From the NCBI GenBank assembly GCA_933228895.1, contig OW121846.1, forward strand, positions 112,733,054 to 112,797,053: a stretch of 64,000 nucleotides of DNA, read 5' to 3'. This document shows, piece by piece, positions 37,001-46,065 of the stretch. The translations under genes were made by a program, and so were the position numbers. Below the pieces are notes generated by a model that worked only from the letters and a program-made list of their open reading frames with translations, was not told where the DNA came from and made no database searches. Within the stretch, counting starts at the first letter, position 1. Every line of letters begins with the position of its first letter. The stretch is from Platycnemis pennipes (lineage: Eukaryota > Arthropoda > Insecta > Odonata > Platycnemididae).

Positions 37001-40000
37001 GAGGTGAAATATGTGGAAAGCAAGCTTCTTATACCATTTTAGAGTCTTATGCTCCATGGGGTGATATGACATCATTTGTTCAAAGTGATCGATGCCACTC
37101 ATTGACTCATTGTATCGAGCAATGGCCTCTGGCTTGGAAGTGACGCCAACCCCTCACCGACGATGGACATCGATGAAGTTACACCCGAATTCGGAGCTGA
37201 TCATCACAACCTCCCGATTATCCTTCCACTTCATAACGCAGACTCCACGGGTGCTGAATATGTCCACTACCTCCCCCGTTTCAGTTTTTTCGCCATGAGG
37301 TGAGGTATATTCCCCTTCTGGGTAGCTCTAAGAGTTCTGGTAAAATAGGTCTTTCGCTCAAGCAAGTGTTGTGCCAAGTCAACACTTGTGTAATAATTAT
37401 CCATGAAAAGAGACTGTCCAGTGTCCAGCTTTCCTCCCATTAATTTCCATGCAACATTGTTGACATGTCCAGCCCGCCTACATCAGAATCGGAAGACCCA
37501 GTGTAAATAAGGAATTGTAAAACCAATCTGGATGGTTCGGTGAGCACTCCCTTTTCCTGGTAATGCCTTCCCTTTCCATTCTTTTCTGCTTTAGCCACCT
37601 CGTTGAGTGAAACCATTCTGAAAGAAAAAAATGTTAAAAATGTGAATTTTGTCTTGGCAGCACGGCATATTTATGTTCATACCAGAGAAAAAATATTGAA
37701 ACCCTAGGAAAATCTGTAAAATTACTTACCTACTTCCAGTAGAGAAAAACGTAACCCAAGAGTTGACATTTATGAGATATCTTCCCTCTTGTCCCTAAAT
37801 GAGAGATAAAAATATTAGAAAATAAAAATCCACAAAAACAGCAATTTATTTGCTAAATGAATGTTAACATCAATTAGATTTATATCATGTACGTTTATAA
37901 ATATCATGTCTTTTAGAGGAACTGTGAAAAACTAGAAAAAAGCAGATATTTGATCAATTTGGAATTCTTAACAAAGTATATTATGGATATTTGCAAATAG
38001 TATAGGATTGTTATATTTTCAATGCAGAAGCAAATTATAAAATCGGAAATAAATATATGTTAAAGGTTCATTGAAGGTAAATTTATAAGTAACTAACGAA
38101 AATACAACAAAAATATCAACAGTGCATTTGTAAAAAATGAGGCTTGATAATGGAAAAAATAAAAAAATGACAATCCATATTCTCGTAAACTAATTTTTAT
38201 ATCATTATAATAAATCAATTAGTGTCACATACATGTGAGAGGATGTTTAATAAAATATATTAAAATAAGAAAAATTTTTTTAAAAATCAACCAGATTTTA
38301 TAGTATTCAATGAAATTCGGGATGCGGTGGGGGGAGACAGGAGGGGGAGTGTGATTCAATCAACTGAAAAATTACATAAGTATAGGAAGTATTTGAGATC
38401 GAAACGAATATTGTTTTTCATAATAGTGATGGGAAAAATTCACAAAAACTTCACAGATATAGAGCTAATACATGCCCAGAAAACATAACTTACCTAGTAA
38501 AAAATAAATTGTTGTAACGGCGAGTCTTGGAGTGGGCAACTCCGGCTGCGGCAACTGCACATGCTCCAAGGGCTATCGAATGACTAACAATGAAAAAGGA
38601 AGAACTACGAGGTGGTGTCTTCCGTCGATGGCCTTGAGAACGGATTACGAACTTGGACGACGATCGTCATCAGCAGTTAGCGGACAGCACCGGCGGATGA
38701 TAATTGCCATCCGTCAGCGTTGAACGTATTAAGGGGTAAGTCCATGTCAAAACAATGAGACCTTGACCCATTCGTACTTTAATGAAATTTGCTCTGGACA
38801 AACTTTTGACAAGAGTAGTGACCAAATAAAATTTTAGCCTCCTACCATCAATAGCATCTGGAATGTGGGAGATTGAAATTCGGGCATTGCCCCTATCGTG
38901 CCGCAACAAGCAACATTTCTTGATCTTTGTTTTCACCTGGAATTCCATTCCTATTGTATAAAACATCATCAAATATTTTCCTGGAGCTAGGAAGTCCAAA
39001 CAGATCCCATATATATTATTAAATAGGCCATACCTGAAATACTTCTGCAGAAAAAAAATAAAGTCAACAAAAAAACCCAGCGTGTACCAATTTCAATTGA
39101 CTGTATCTACGGCAAGAGGCAATGGGAATCCAGACTCATAGTTTTGTTTAAAATAATCCTTAAAGTGTGAGATAAGTTCCTGTGAAAAAAACTTACAAGT
39201 CCAGCATTGCTTTTAGTAGAAAAATGACTTATTCTCACTCGAGGGAAAAAATGGCATCTTTTTCAAGGAACACACAATGCAAATGAGATTACATGATCTG
39301 GAAGGGAGGAAATCATCAATTTTTTGGTGAAAAAAATATCTGAGCATGCATTTTCACACCTATCACTATTAACTATATTGGTCACTATTCTTATCAAAAT
39401 GTAGGTCCACAGCAAATTTCATGAAAATCTGAGTCGTAGGTTTCATTTGGCTAAAATATTGGTTGATATGACATGGAATGACCCTAAAGCAACTTTGAAT
39501 GGATACCCTGCTTTGAGGTTAACATGTAAATATTGGGACTTATCACAAAATATACCAATGAAATACTTGCATAACTTAACAAATTATGGCTTCCATATTA
39601 TCATTAGTAAATGGCCAACTTATTATACTTTTACAAAATAAAATAAAATTTAATTCCCATTTGCATGCTGAAGGTAATACATTGAAAATGTTTGGCCCTG
39701 CTTAAAAAAAACTTCCCTGAACAAGATCATTTTAAAGGAATCAAAACATGAAAACATTCATATCAGGATGACCCAACAAATGTCCTCTCTAATTTTCACT
39801 CAGCTTACACATTATTTTATCTCTGGGAAGTAACAGACATCTATTATATAAAGCACATTCAAAAATATTTTTTTCTATGAATTACATAGTAATGAGCAAA
39901 TGAATAACTTGATTAATATTTTTGCATTATGTGCAGCAAAATTCATCTTCAAAATGCTTTTCATAGAAGAAATTAAAAAGGAAATAGATGTACACCCAAT

Positions 40001-43000
40001 AACACAGGAACTTCAACAGTAGTTTCTTTTAATTTGTGAGGCCAAGAAAGAAGGAAAATCGAAGATATGCAAATACCACATACCTCCAAGATTCTGCTCA
40101 GTTCATGAAAGTAAATGGAAAACTCAGTTATGAAGAACAATCCAAAGAATGAGCAGAGTTTATTTTGTTGAGTATGGTAGCCATTGGGTAAATTTTTGAC
40201 CAGTGGTAGGAATTTTGAAATATGACTTATTTTTGACTCGCAATTACCATCTACCCCAGGAAAGCACATAGTCATGACTCGCATGCAATTTTACCCACAC
40301 TCAGAGGAAAAGACTATCTTGGAAAAAGTGACAATCTACAGGATTAATTTTCGGTCTCTCTTTCTAAAAGATCATTACGAGATGGTTATACTATGACGGA
40401 TGAAAGGAGTGACTTTCAAACCCTCACAGTTAACTTTGACAAAAAAAACATGATTGGCTTCATGAGAAGGAATAATTCAAGCGTATGGGCCTCAATAAGT
40501 CTTGGCCAGAAACTGCCTACGATAAAATTTAGACAATTTAAAAAAAGCATGAAAGATGCATTATTTACCAGAAAATATGGTAACTGATATCACAAACATG
40601 AACCAAAAGCATTCTAGGGCCATACTGAAAATCACTTTGGGATTCACTAAGTCCCAGTCTACGACTAGTCAGTTCCTAAGACTAACAGTCAACAAAGGAT
40701 GTCAATATTATAACAAAAAAATCAATTATTAAAAAAGGGATGGCTTAAAACTTAATCTAACAAACAAATAAAAACAAATTAAATTTTGGATAACACCATC
40801 AACTAGTTCTATCTCCTGTTCCTTGACAATACCAGCCACTTCATTTTCTGTTGCCTTAATAGGAAATAAGCTATTCTTGTTCATGCAATGAAATCAAAAA
40901 GTTAACATATCAGTCAATTGTTTGATACTGGACTGTAAATGGACATGAGAAATTCTAAGGAATTTGGAATCTCAAGCATGCTACGTACAAGGGACACCAA
41001 GCCCAGTAACAGGTCAGCCACAGACTTCTTGAAACTAAAAAATAATATGCCACTTAAAAGAAATGCCATTTTAAAGAAATACATTTTGCTCTGGGAGTTT
41101 TAAGCAATAAATTCACATTAGGTAGGTTGTTTGGAGCTACTTAGTGCAACTTCAGCAGTTCATCATAAAAGTTAAATTTCTGAGCCCACAAGAACTTTAT
41201 GAGAAAGTAAATTGGTAGAAGAAGAACAATCATGAAGCCCAAGTACACTCAGGGCACAGTCCAGCTGCAATGAATAATACCCACAACAGACTCCATCCGA
41301 TGCACGAAGACCAAGAACCCACTAAGAGGCCACAAGGGCATGACAACACAGTGCAAAAATTTGTTCCATCATAGCCAAAATTTGTTCTGAGGTAAAGATT
41401 ACAGCTCTTGCAAAAGCTGTTGGTGGAGACACAGTAGATGCTAAGGTTGGTATACTTGAGCAATGTGGGTGGACAGATAGTAAGGCTCTCCCCCCACCCA
41501 CCCATCCTTGGCTTCCCCCTCCACCACCCTCCCCATCAACCCCTTCCACCCCCCTCATCACATGTGCATCCTAAGTGCCATAAACTTTCATGAGACTTGT
41601 AAGTAACTGCAATATGACATAGCATTTACAGTTCCCAGATATCAAATTCTAAGTGACCCACATACTTCATCCAATGAATTAATCATGTCCACCACAACCC
41701 ACTAGGCATAAATAATTGCAAAACACATTGACAACCATCCAAAGATGAAGTTTCACTTGAATAACCTGTGGGAAGTGAGTCAATCTAACAAAAAAAGCAT
41801 GAAATGTTGCAGCAGCATTAAATAAGGCCATGTCTCTGAAGTGAGACATTAATTAATATACTGATTAGTGTTCAGTATCTCCACTGGAAGCAAAATAAAG
41901 GTGGAAAACGTGGATACATTAATATGAACCTAGGGGTAAATGTGGTCACCAGACATTGATAAAATTAACAGAATCTACAATGCGTAGAAAAAAAACAATC
42001 ATCTAAGATCAATTTTGCCACTGCAGATCTCTCATGATCACACCATGGACTGCATGACACCATGACAAGGACATGATATAGGAAAAATTTTCATTATTTT
42101 CCTCAGCATCAACCAAAAATACTCAGATTATCATGAGAGTATTCCACCTATTAATACGCATCCTAGTACATGTTCCTCTGAGTGCCTTAAATTGAAGGAC
42201 TTGACACATGGCATTCACCATGACTGACAGCTATCATAAAAGAATATTAATTGTAACATGGAATTTAATGGGCATTTGGATGACAAACCTTGGCTGGGCT
42301 GAGTATATCCTTGTGCTCAATGTTCACATGAAGTTCTAGATCCGGACTGTTCTGAAAAGTGCGCACGCAGAGGGGGCAATCATAGACAGCAGGAGTGTCT
42401 TCTGCATGAGGTCTGATTGGTGAAGTGGCAGGGAAGGAAGGACTGTTTGAGTCAAAATGCTGCCTGTTTATGTGTTCCTCCAACCTGAGGGGGAATTCAT
42501 TTCGGTATGGGCACAACGGGCACTGACGAACCACTGACACCCCATTTCCCTGCCTCTCAGAGCGTGGACCAGCACCACTGGGATTCCCAACGCCCAGCCC
42601 CCAGCTGCTGCTGCCCGATATCGAGGCCATGTCAACCAAATTTAGGGCAAGGGCAGACCGCAATGGTGACCCTGAACTGCCAGCCCCAGCCAGGGGACCA
42701 GGTCGGTCTCCTGCAACGCCAGGGTCAGGCAAACCACTTTTCTCGGCTCTCACGTAAGCAACATCATCTCCATTTGTGTTATTGTTGTTATCGTCATTCC
42801 AGCCATTGGCCTTACTTTCTTGTGGCAAAACCAGATTTGGCACCCTTGAACCATCACCTTCAACATTGTCCATATCACCACGTTTCATAGGGCTAGGGCC
42901 TGGTCGCACTGTGGCTCCATTTTGTAATGAGCTAGGCAAGCCATGGAGATGTTCTAGATGTCTCGCATCATCGTTTGCTCGCTGACTACTACTACTCTCC

Positions 43001-43353
43001 CGTCGGAAATGAGGGAGACCATTTGGTGGGACATCAGGCGGTGTTCCATACCTGCCCCCCTCCATTTCCTCTGTCTCTTCATCAACCTCCTCCTCTTCTT
43101 CCTCTTCATCATCCTCATAATCATCAATGAAAGATCTGATTTCTCTTTCAGGAGTGAGATATTCTAAATGAGCACTATTGACATGAAGCAACATTTCATC
43201 GGCAGATATGTCCCCAAGATCACAAAAAGGACAAGAGACAGCTCCTTCCAGATGATACACTACCATGTGGGACCTCATTTCCTCATCATTGAGGCCTTCC
43301 ACTCCACATATTTCACAGGAGTAACTAAACTCGGGCATCTTGGCTGATGCCAT
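18896..43353 (-). CDS. ZUP1: ZUP1/ZUFSP-like zinc finger ubiquitin protease gene, 5' four coding exons (partial)
   Basis: Intron-split gene on the minus strand; coding pieces 43353-42289, 29094-28971, 22241-22123 and 19064-18896. Exon phases close perfectly (0, then 1, then 0), giving about 492 codons. Known family role: a cysteine deubiquitinase cutting K63-linked ubiquitin chains, tied to DNA-damage and replication stress responses. Seen here: five C2H2-like fingers, an acidic stretch, then a charged helix (MLAREIEMQEKEVRRLREQ) followed by AQYGMDNQGNF, which matches the MIU/ubiquitin-binding helical part just before the protease domain in animal ZUP1. The peptidase domain with its GWGCGYRN-type cysteine motif is not found in the left 18.9 kb, so it probably lies off the window. 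Introns are about 13.2, 6.7 and 3.1 kb and full of transposons. Identification rests on domain order and remembered family features, not on a search. Confidence 0.8.
19811..21737. mobile_element. pogo/Tigger-like non-autonomous element (1927 bp) in intron 3
   Basis: Ends CAGAAGAACCTCTATTTTAC and (reverse complement) CAGTAGAACCTCTTTTTTAC are inverted repeats flanked by TA (19809-19810, 21738-21739). Both subtermini repeat TTTGTAAAT/TTCGTAAATTAGAGG motifs. The two longer minus frames overlapping its edges (19382-20026, 21565-22101) run through the terminal repeats and show no family features, so they are chance. No transposase. Confidence 0.75.
22123..22241 (-). CDS. ZUP1: ZUP1-like coding exon 3 (charged MIU-like helix)
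   Basis: 119 bases, acceptor GATAG|CT and donor CGG|GTAAGT, phase 1 in and 0 out. It encodes 39 full residues after a split Ala codon. After a Pro-rich linker (GVSPNSPE) comes an uninterrupted amphipathic charged helix with the core LAREIEMQEKEVRRL, which looks like the ubiquitin-interacting MIU helix of ZUP1. It is too short to stand out as an open frame by itself; support comes from the splice sites, phase and continuity with the next exon. Confidence 0.8.
22818..24213. mobile_element. piggyBac-type non-autonomous element (1396 bp), TTAA duplications
   Basis: TTAA at 22814-22817 and 24214-24217. Ends CCCTTTCGCGCC and (reverse complement) CCCTTTCGCTACG. The two ends are unusually GC-rich (22830-23045 and 23950-24210), and the right end has a 30-bp-scale direct repeat (AAATCTGCGGCGTTTATAAACGG twice, 24126 and 24168 region). 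The AT-rich middle has no transposase. Confidence 0.75.
24520..25042. mobile_element. MITE with subterminal TTTATAGAAAAAA repeats
   Basis: The left GGGTTTATAGAAAAAAAT... and right (reverse complement) GGGTTTATAAAAAAATTAGC ends match over about 36 bp including GAAATTAAC. Secondary copies of the same motif lie at about 24605-24630 and 24945-24965, giving a subterminal repeat pattern typical of MITEs. No clear target duplication was found. Confidence 0.5.
25185..25345 (+). pseudogene. hAT dimerisation domain fragment
   Basis: FLPVTVFSERVFSTAGNLVD at 25199 followed, after frameshifts, by LDLDRVKMLHFLNKSF. This is the hAT C-terminal signature (SERVFSxAGNLV...NRL...V..L.FLN). Two frame changes within 60 bp show decay. 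Confidence 0.65.
25253..25822 (+). pseudogene. Tigger-like transposase C-terminus and 3' end
   Basis: The open frame ends HFRNILKGRKKQSFLDRFLL KCP..., resembling Tigger-family C-termini. Downstream, 25690-25822 contains the typical Tigger 3' pattern (TTTCAATTGATTTCAATGGG, GAGATACGAGT, TCGGTCACGGAACGAATTAA, CTCAAGGTATCACTTTATA). Overlap with the hAT fragment upstream suggests one inserted into or recombined with the other. Inactive fragment. Confidence 0.5.
26392..27390 (+). pseudogene. CGGBP1-like hAT transposase remnant
   Basis: Three consecutive frames carry parts of one protein. A BED/C2H2-like region (NYCHSRQTC ... IMKHIASEKH, 26540-26680). A middle segment (VDLLKLLEGSSYLTAYVLYP, GRYFPAKSIILNNPSDVVEL). 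And a C-terminus TPTNYVNTEKFF then, after a slip, YKTVVNDRRTNLKDDNVFFF, which is the dimerisation domain of this hAT group (related to CGG-repeat-binding protein 1). Stops and frameshifts at 26883 and 27285 inactivate it. Its 3' side is cut by the mariner. Confidence 0.6.
27427..28351 (+). mobile_element. mariner transposon, internally deleted (925 bp)
   Basis: Inverted ends contain TGTCCGGAAAGTAAGTACCG; the full match is about 30 bp. TA duplications lie at 27425-27426 and 28352-28353. The transposase gene within starts at 27589. The middle of the gene is missing, so the element is clearly shorter than the usual 1.3 kb of mariner. Confidence 0.9.
27589..28245 (+). pseudogene. mariner transposase, deleted and frameshifted
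   Basis: Known role: cut-and-paste transposase with an N-terminal paired-type HTH and a D,D34D catalytic core. Seen: KNVKPAEIHRQLVEIYGES and MVRKWVRKFN (HTH region, 27652-27757); a frameshift; then VHDEARSGRPSVVNDGLVEK and ENRRFTIRMLSED; fragments LTFLTRC near 28003; and finally the C-terminus CFDSDDDAKNGVQQWLSSLA and YCLNNGGNYVEK with stop. Most of the catalytic core between about 28070 and the C-terminus is deleted, so all activity is lost. Confidence 0.88.
28971..29094 (-). CDS. ZUP1: ZUP1-like coding exon 2 (fifth zinc finger)
   Basis: 124 bases between a pyrimidine-rich acceptor (TTATATAG) and donor AAAG|GTAAAT. Phase 0 in, phase 1 out. It encodes 41 residues with CPVCCMSGF...MASHIEEHF, a C2H2-like finger of the type that precedes the helical region in ZUP1. 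It joins in frame to the exon at 42289 and to the one at 22241, which a chance open stretch would not be expected to do. Confidence 0.82.
29717..29765 (+). repeat. Solo 3' end of a non-LTR retrotransposon
   Basis: GCCACACACCTTTATGGTGG followed by CTTGCAGGGTATTATGTAGATGTAT is the same conserved tail as at 53014-53075 on the other strand. There it lies downstream of LINE coding sequence and ends in a TGTAGA short repeat. Here only the terminal 50 bp is present, as with a heavily 5'-truncated insertion. Confidence 0.5.
30825..31062 (-). mobile_element. tRNA-derived SINE 1
   Basis: On the minus strand the element starts GGGAGTGTGGTGGCCTTGTG (A box TGGCCTTGTGGGTAG) with a B box GGTTCAAATCT about 40 bp on, followed by a tRNA-unrelated body and the end ACCAACCTTTGGGTTGAATC. 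RNA polymerase III promoter boxes are well kept. It shares its 3' half with SINE 2, placed head to tail next to it. Confidence 0.75.
31066..31334 (-). mobile_element. tRNA-derived SINE 2
   Basis: Minus strand start GGGGTCGTGTTGGCTTAGTG (A box TGGCTTAGTGGGTA), B box GATTCAAATTCC, and the same 3' body as SINE 1 (GGAACTGGCCCCCCTACC, GAATGTGTGAATTTCACAC region, CCAACCTTCGGGTTG end). The tRNA head differs from SINE 1, so the two belong to different subfamilies sharing a tail. An AAATAAAT-rich tract (31336-31380) adjoins it. Confidence 0.75.
31533..31775 (+). repeat. 60-bp direct duplication, period about 184 bp
   Basis: CACAGGTAACGTGTAGTAAG...GATAAAGTTTGGTTAA appears at 31533-31590 and again at 31717-31775 with few changes. 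It lies within the 5.26-kb element, upstream of its coding region. Confidence 0.75.
32020..34155 (+). pseudogene. Transposase-like gene of the 5.26-kb element, decayed
   Basis: Several frames carry one long protein of a type found in many copies in arthropod genomes. N-terminal: LNSSLTEVGCSPLKLHALTD, KIEEVLEVHIPKKEAV. HTH-like: VSDYSVCQAQRISSDKGILA. Longest open part (32539-33135): LGFSKFCAFRPKWCILACAS, HCGECPTRKRLE, VSTDRMQMIK, LIPYSFIAKSQSSYFRKMKE then SLDF. Later pieces: YYSDGCAAQHKNKNNFFNLC (33330-33400) and RPLDRQIITPIQYFNFCRVN (33590). Cysteines and the acidic motifs SLDF and YSDG look like the metal-binding and catalytic region. About five frame changes or stops. Family name uncertain; Sola-type is my best guess from termini. 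Confidence 0.6.
34360..34420 (+). repeat. Short tandem repeat GCAATAAAAAGTAACAT
   Basis: Three imperfect copies of an approximately 18-bp AT-rich unit directly before the right arm of the 5.26-kb element. Confidence 0.55.
35481..38728 (-). mobile_element. piggyBac transposon (3.25 kb), TTAA duplications
   Basis: TTAA at 35477-35480 and 38729-38732. Ends CACGTTCAACGG and (reverse complement) TACGTTCAACGC. Both subtermini share GGACGACGATTGTCGTC / GACGACGATCGTCATC motifs. A piggyBac transposase lies inside on the minus strand. The coding part ends with a natural stop and shows only a few lesions, so the element is probably not very old. Confidence 0.85.
36671..37625 (-). pseudogene. piggyBac transposase, nearly readable
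   Basis: Known role: DDE_Tnp_1_7 transposase inserting at TTAA. Seen in order on the minus strand: KGRHYQEKGVLTEPSRLVLQ; DVGG(L) and the catalytic-core line SLFMDNYYTSVDLAQHLLER (about 37410); the third catalytic region YNESMSGIDHFEQMMSYHP and KWYKKLAFHIFHLVLVNSYF (37120-36990); and the C-terminal cysteine-rich domain KCVPQRRCTHC, KYFCPACEGCLPLCFKPSII, ECV with a TGA stop at 36673-36671. Lesions: TGA at about 37149 (HRR*GVG), TGA at about 36843 (ALG*SRQ), plus frame changes near 37300-37460. Two of the stops are TGA where CGA is plausible. The N-terminal part may be split by an intron at 37626, or lost. Confidence 0.8.
38734..39484. mobile_element. 751-bp MITE with termini of the 5.26-kb (Sola-like) element
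   Basis: Left GGGTAAGTCCATGTCAAAAC and right (reverse complement) GGGTCATTCCATGTCATATC. About 110 bp of inverted similarity (GAAATTTGCTSTGGAC, GAGTAGTGACCAA). Flanked by TAAG (38730-38733) and TAAA (39485-39488), an approximate 4-bp duplication. It sits exactly beside the TTAA of the piggyBac insertion. Probably a non-autonomous relative of 29956-35217. Confidence 0.7.
39489..42288. other. Intron 1 sequence without supported features
   Basis: AT-rich. The plus frame at 40393-40587 and the proline- or glycine-rich minus frames at 41230-41561 lack family features; the latter come from a CCCCCACCC-rich tract at 41490-41555. Confidence 0.35.
42289..43353 (-). CDS. ZUP1: ZUP1-like coding exon 1 (start codon, four zinc fingers)
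   Basis: 355 codons from ATG at 43353 to a donor AAG|GTTTGT at 42289/42288; the frame would otherwise stop seven codons later. Residues about 11-34: finger CEIC...H...H. About 40-62: finger CPFC...HVNSAH. About 75-95: strongly acidic run (DDYEDDEEEEEEEVDEE). The middle (about 100-275) is low complexity and rich in Ser, Pro, Gly and Asn, probably disordered. About 278-300: CPLCPYRNEF...H....H. About 325-348: CPLCVRTF...HVNIEH. The paired N-terminal fingers followed by later CPxC fingers are the ZUP1 layout. An acceptor TTAG lies 10 bases upstream of the ATG (exon edge near 43363), so the 5' UTR is probably split. This is the only long open frame of the window with clear host-protein character; the overlapping plus-strand frame at 42507-42890 is its shadow. 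Confidence 0.88.
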
Positions 43354-43363
43354 TCCGAGACGA

Positions 43364-46065
43364 CTAAGTTTTCAGTTATACCTTAAAAGATAAGATAAAA
43401 AACAAAAATAATGAAATTAGTTATTGGCAAGTTTCAATAATGTTAAATAAGTTGGCCAATACGTCTGATAACACATGACAGTGGGTTGAGAGGAGAAGAA
43501 TCGGGGAATATGAGTGATTGCACATCGTTTTACTTATTCTCCAACTAAGACTAATTAAATTAAAAGCAAATTCATTACGATGTACTCAAAATTTCAGACA
43601 ATTCTCTCTATACTCTGGAACTATAGAATTCTTCACACTTCTACCCATGAGTCCCTCCACAAAATTCATGTAATTACAATACCAATACTAGCGAAAAACG
43701 TTATTTTGTCCATACAGTTGAAGATAACCACACAAACGCAACTTACTTACACTCAATATAGCAAAGAGTAAAGCTAGCACTAATCTTACGATATAGGTAG
43801 AACCTAAATTTTCCCAAGAATACACGCCACACCGGCTTTACCGCTACTGAAAAAAACGCGAATAACTTAATTTTCTTCAGAGCCACATTATTCTCTAACC
43901 GAAAGAATTCTCAGACAATAGAATTAGAAATAGGATTGCGACTGTGCGGCAATTTACCACGGTAGTTGACTACTACTTGAATAAGTTAAATTATGCAGAG
44001 TTCATTCCAATACTTAAAGGACGATAGATTTATTCGTGCGAAAATAATTTAAGATAAGAGCACCCAGTCCATTGTAATATCACACACTGAAACGTTCTAC
44101 AACAGTTTGGTATATTCTTAATGTCACAAGAGCGCAAGACATTCCTAATTGCAGTGACTTACTGACCGACATTTAACGAAAGCAAAAACAATAATCGTCA
44201 CACTGCCTTTGTTTCCGACAAATCCACCAACAATACTCATTTGTCTATATTACTTTATTTCAACACCTCCATAAAATACCAAACAAGCATCTAAGGATAA
44301 ATCGTCTTGTATTCATTACCCTCGAATACACAAAAATTTAATAGAATAAGTATGTGGCTGCCAGCAGACTAGATGCCAGAATCTAACAATTAGTATGATC
44401 ATTACTTGACAGAAAATTTAGCCGTATAGGAAGGAGACAACAAAATCAATTAAGGTTTCAACTTAAAAAACCTGACATAAACTGAAAGCTCAACTTCGCA
44501 AGAACCCACTAGTACTGAAGTACGACAGGAAAAAACTGAGATTGTTAAATTATACGATAATAGCCTAGGATCGATCACCTAAATTATACGTGTCGTAATT
44601 TCTGAGCAAATTCCATGGTGAACAACAACATCATCCCTACCTCCTGGGTACTTTCCCGATGCAGAATGTTTAGAAGTCTACGAGCACCAAAATACACACC
44701 TTTCTCAGATGGCGCAATTGCCCAATGCGAGTTCGAACACAATTAACACACTCAACACTGATTATCATTTCTTCTGGTGGATTACATTCGTTACATATCT
44801 TGCGCTTGTGCCCGCTCAGCCACTATCGTCACTACACTATTGTCACTACTGTGATGTAACAGACACAACCAAATTTCTTATGCTGAAAATCAGTCCAGTT
44901 TATAGCGCCTCTGGCGGTTGGGTGCTTCAGTTCGCGCGTTTTATGAACCACCCTGAGAGGAATCTTGGAAGAACATAATTGTAATGAGATGAATTACCTT
45001 TAATTTTGATCATCTAAGCCATTATGGACAGATAGGTATGTGTCATACTGGGTCTGGCTCGGTTTCGTAGGGCACAAAATAAGGGTTAAGAGAAATCTAG
45101 CATACAGCTGACGTAAATCGTGAATGACTTTTCAGATTATCGTTCCACATGGCGTGAAGGGATGAATAGGGTTGTTCACAAATTGTTTATTAATTTAAAT
45201 ATTGATAGTTAATACTTCAGCTGGAATAATCATGTTATTATCACGGCATTTTCTTTGTTATCAATGCTATAAAACACGTTTTAAAGTAACAAATTTTGAA
45301 ATACGCCAAAATAGCATGACTGCCATCTTGAATGCGCTTGTGACGTCACATGCCCTCAGCTGCTGAGTGTATATTTAAAAACTTTACGGGCAAACTTATT
45401 TCAAGAGCATTTACAGTTCTGTCCAGGCGGAAAGATAAATTAGTGATAGTAATTTACAAAAGGAGATTAAATAATCAGGGAGAAACGACAGAAGAAATAT
45501 GTGCGTAGATCGCAAAAAGGAATTGTCCCGCAATGCAAATACGTGTCTTGGAGTACGCCCTGTAAATAATTCCTAACTATGGAATATAATAGACTAGGGA
45601 AGGCTCTGGTAACTTGTTGTTCGACGTAAATTACCTACTCGCACTCTGAAGGCAGCTCCTCTGGTCCCGAACACCCATCTCACTTTTTTCAAAGGACAGT
45701 GGTAATAAATTATGTTTGCGAGTTATTATGAATAACACACATCAGGAGCCTAAAACATATTTAGGAATTCTCAAAGAATGGTATTCTATTGTAAAAACTC
45801 TCAAACTTACTGAAAGGAATATCCATTAAACTTTGAATAACCACATAAGGAATACTAATACATGTTCTCAGCCTCCTAAGGCAAAAACTAACGTTAAATA
45901 AAACTGTGTAGATCTTTTCATGGCTGTACCAAAGTAATGGGACATCATCTACAACATTAACCCGTTAGCAACTGGTCAGTCGGCAGAGTTAACTACAGGG
46001 CGTTCCACATGTAGTTGACCGTATGTATGGGCCTTATGGAGAACGCTATATTGCCAATCCTACCC
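43364..46065. other. 5' UTR intron and upstream region
   Basis: No other gene found. GC content rises near 44880-44950, which may mark the promoter side of the ZUP1-like gene. Confidence 0.3.
44641..44950 (-). promoter_or_regulatory. Possible 5' UTR exon and promoter-side region of the ZUP1-like gene
   Basis: The minus strand has a good donor CAGGAG|GTAGGG ending at 44641, about 1.3 kb upstream of the acceptor before the start codon. Just upstream (44880-44945) the base composition becomes locally GC- and CpG-richer than its surroundings. No coding potential is seen. This is the place where a noncoding first exon and transcription start would be expected, but no core promoter motif decides it. 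Confidence 0.25.

Noticed and set aside
40393..40587. Frame resembling a LINE C-terminus (WASISLGQKLPTIKFRQFK)
   Set aside because: Similarity too weak and no upstream reverse-transcriptase motifs.
42507..42890. 127-codon plus-strand frame
   Set aside because: Antisense shadow of the first ZUP1-like exon with low-complexity composition.
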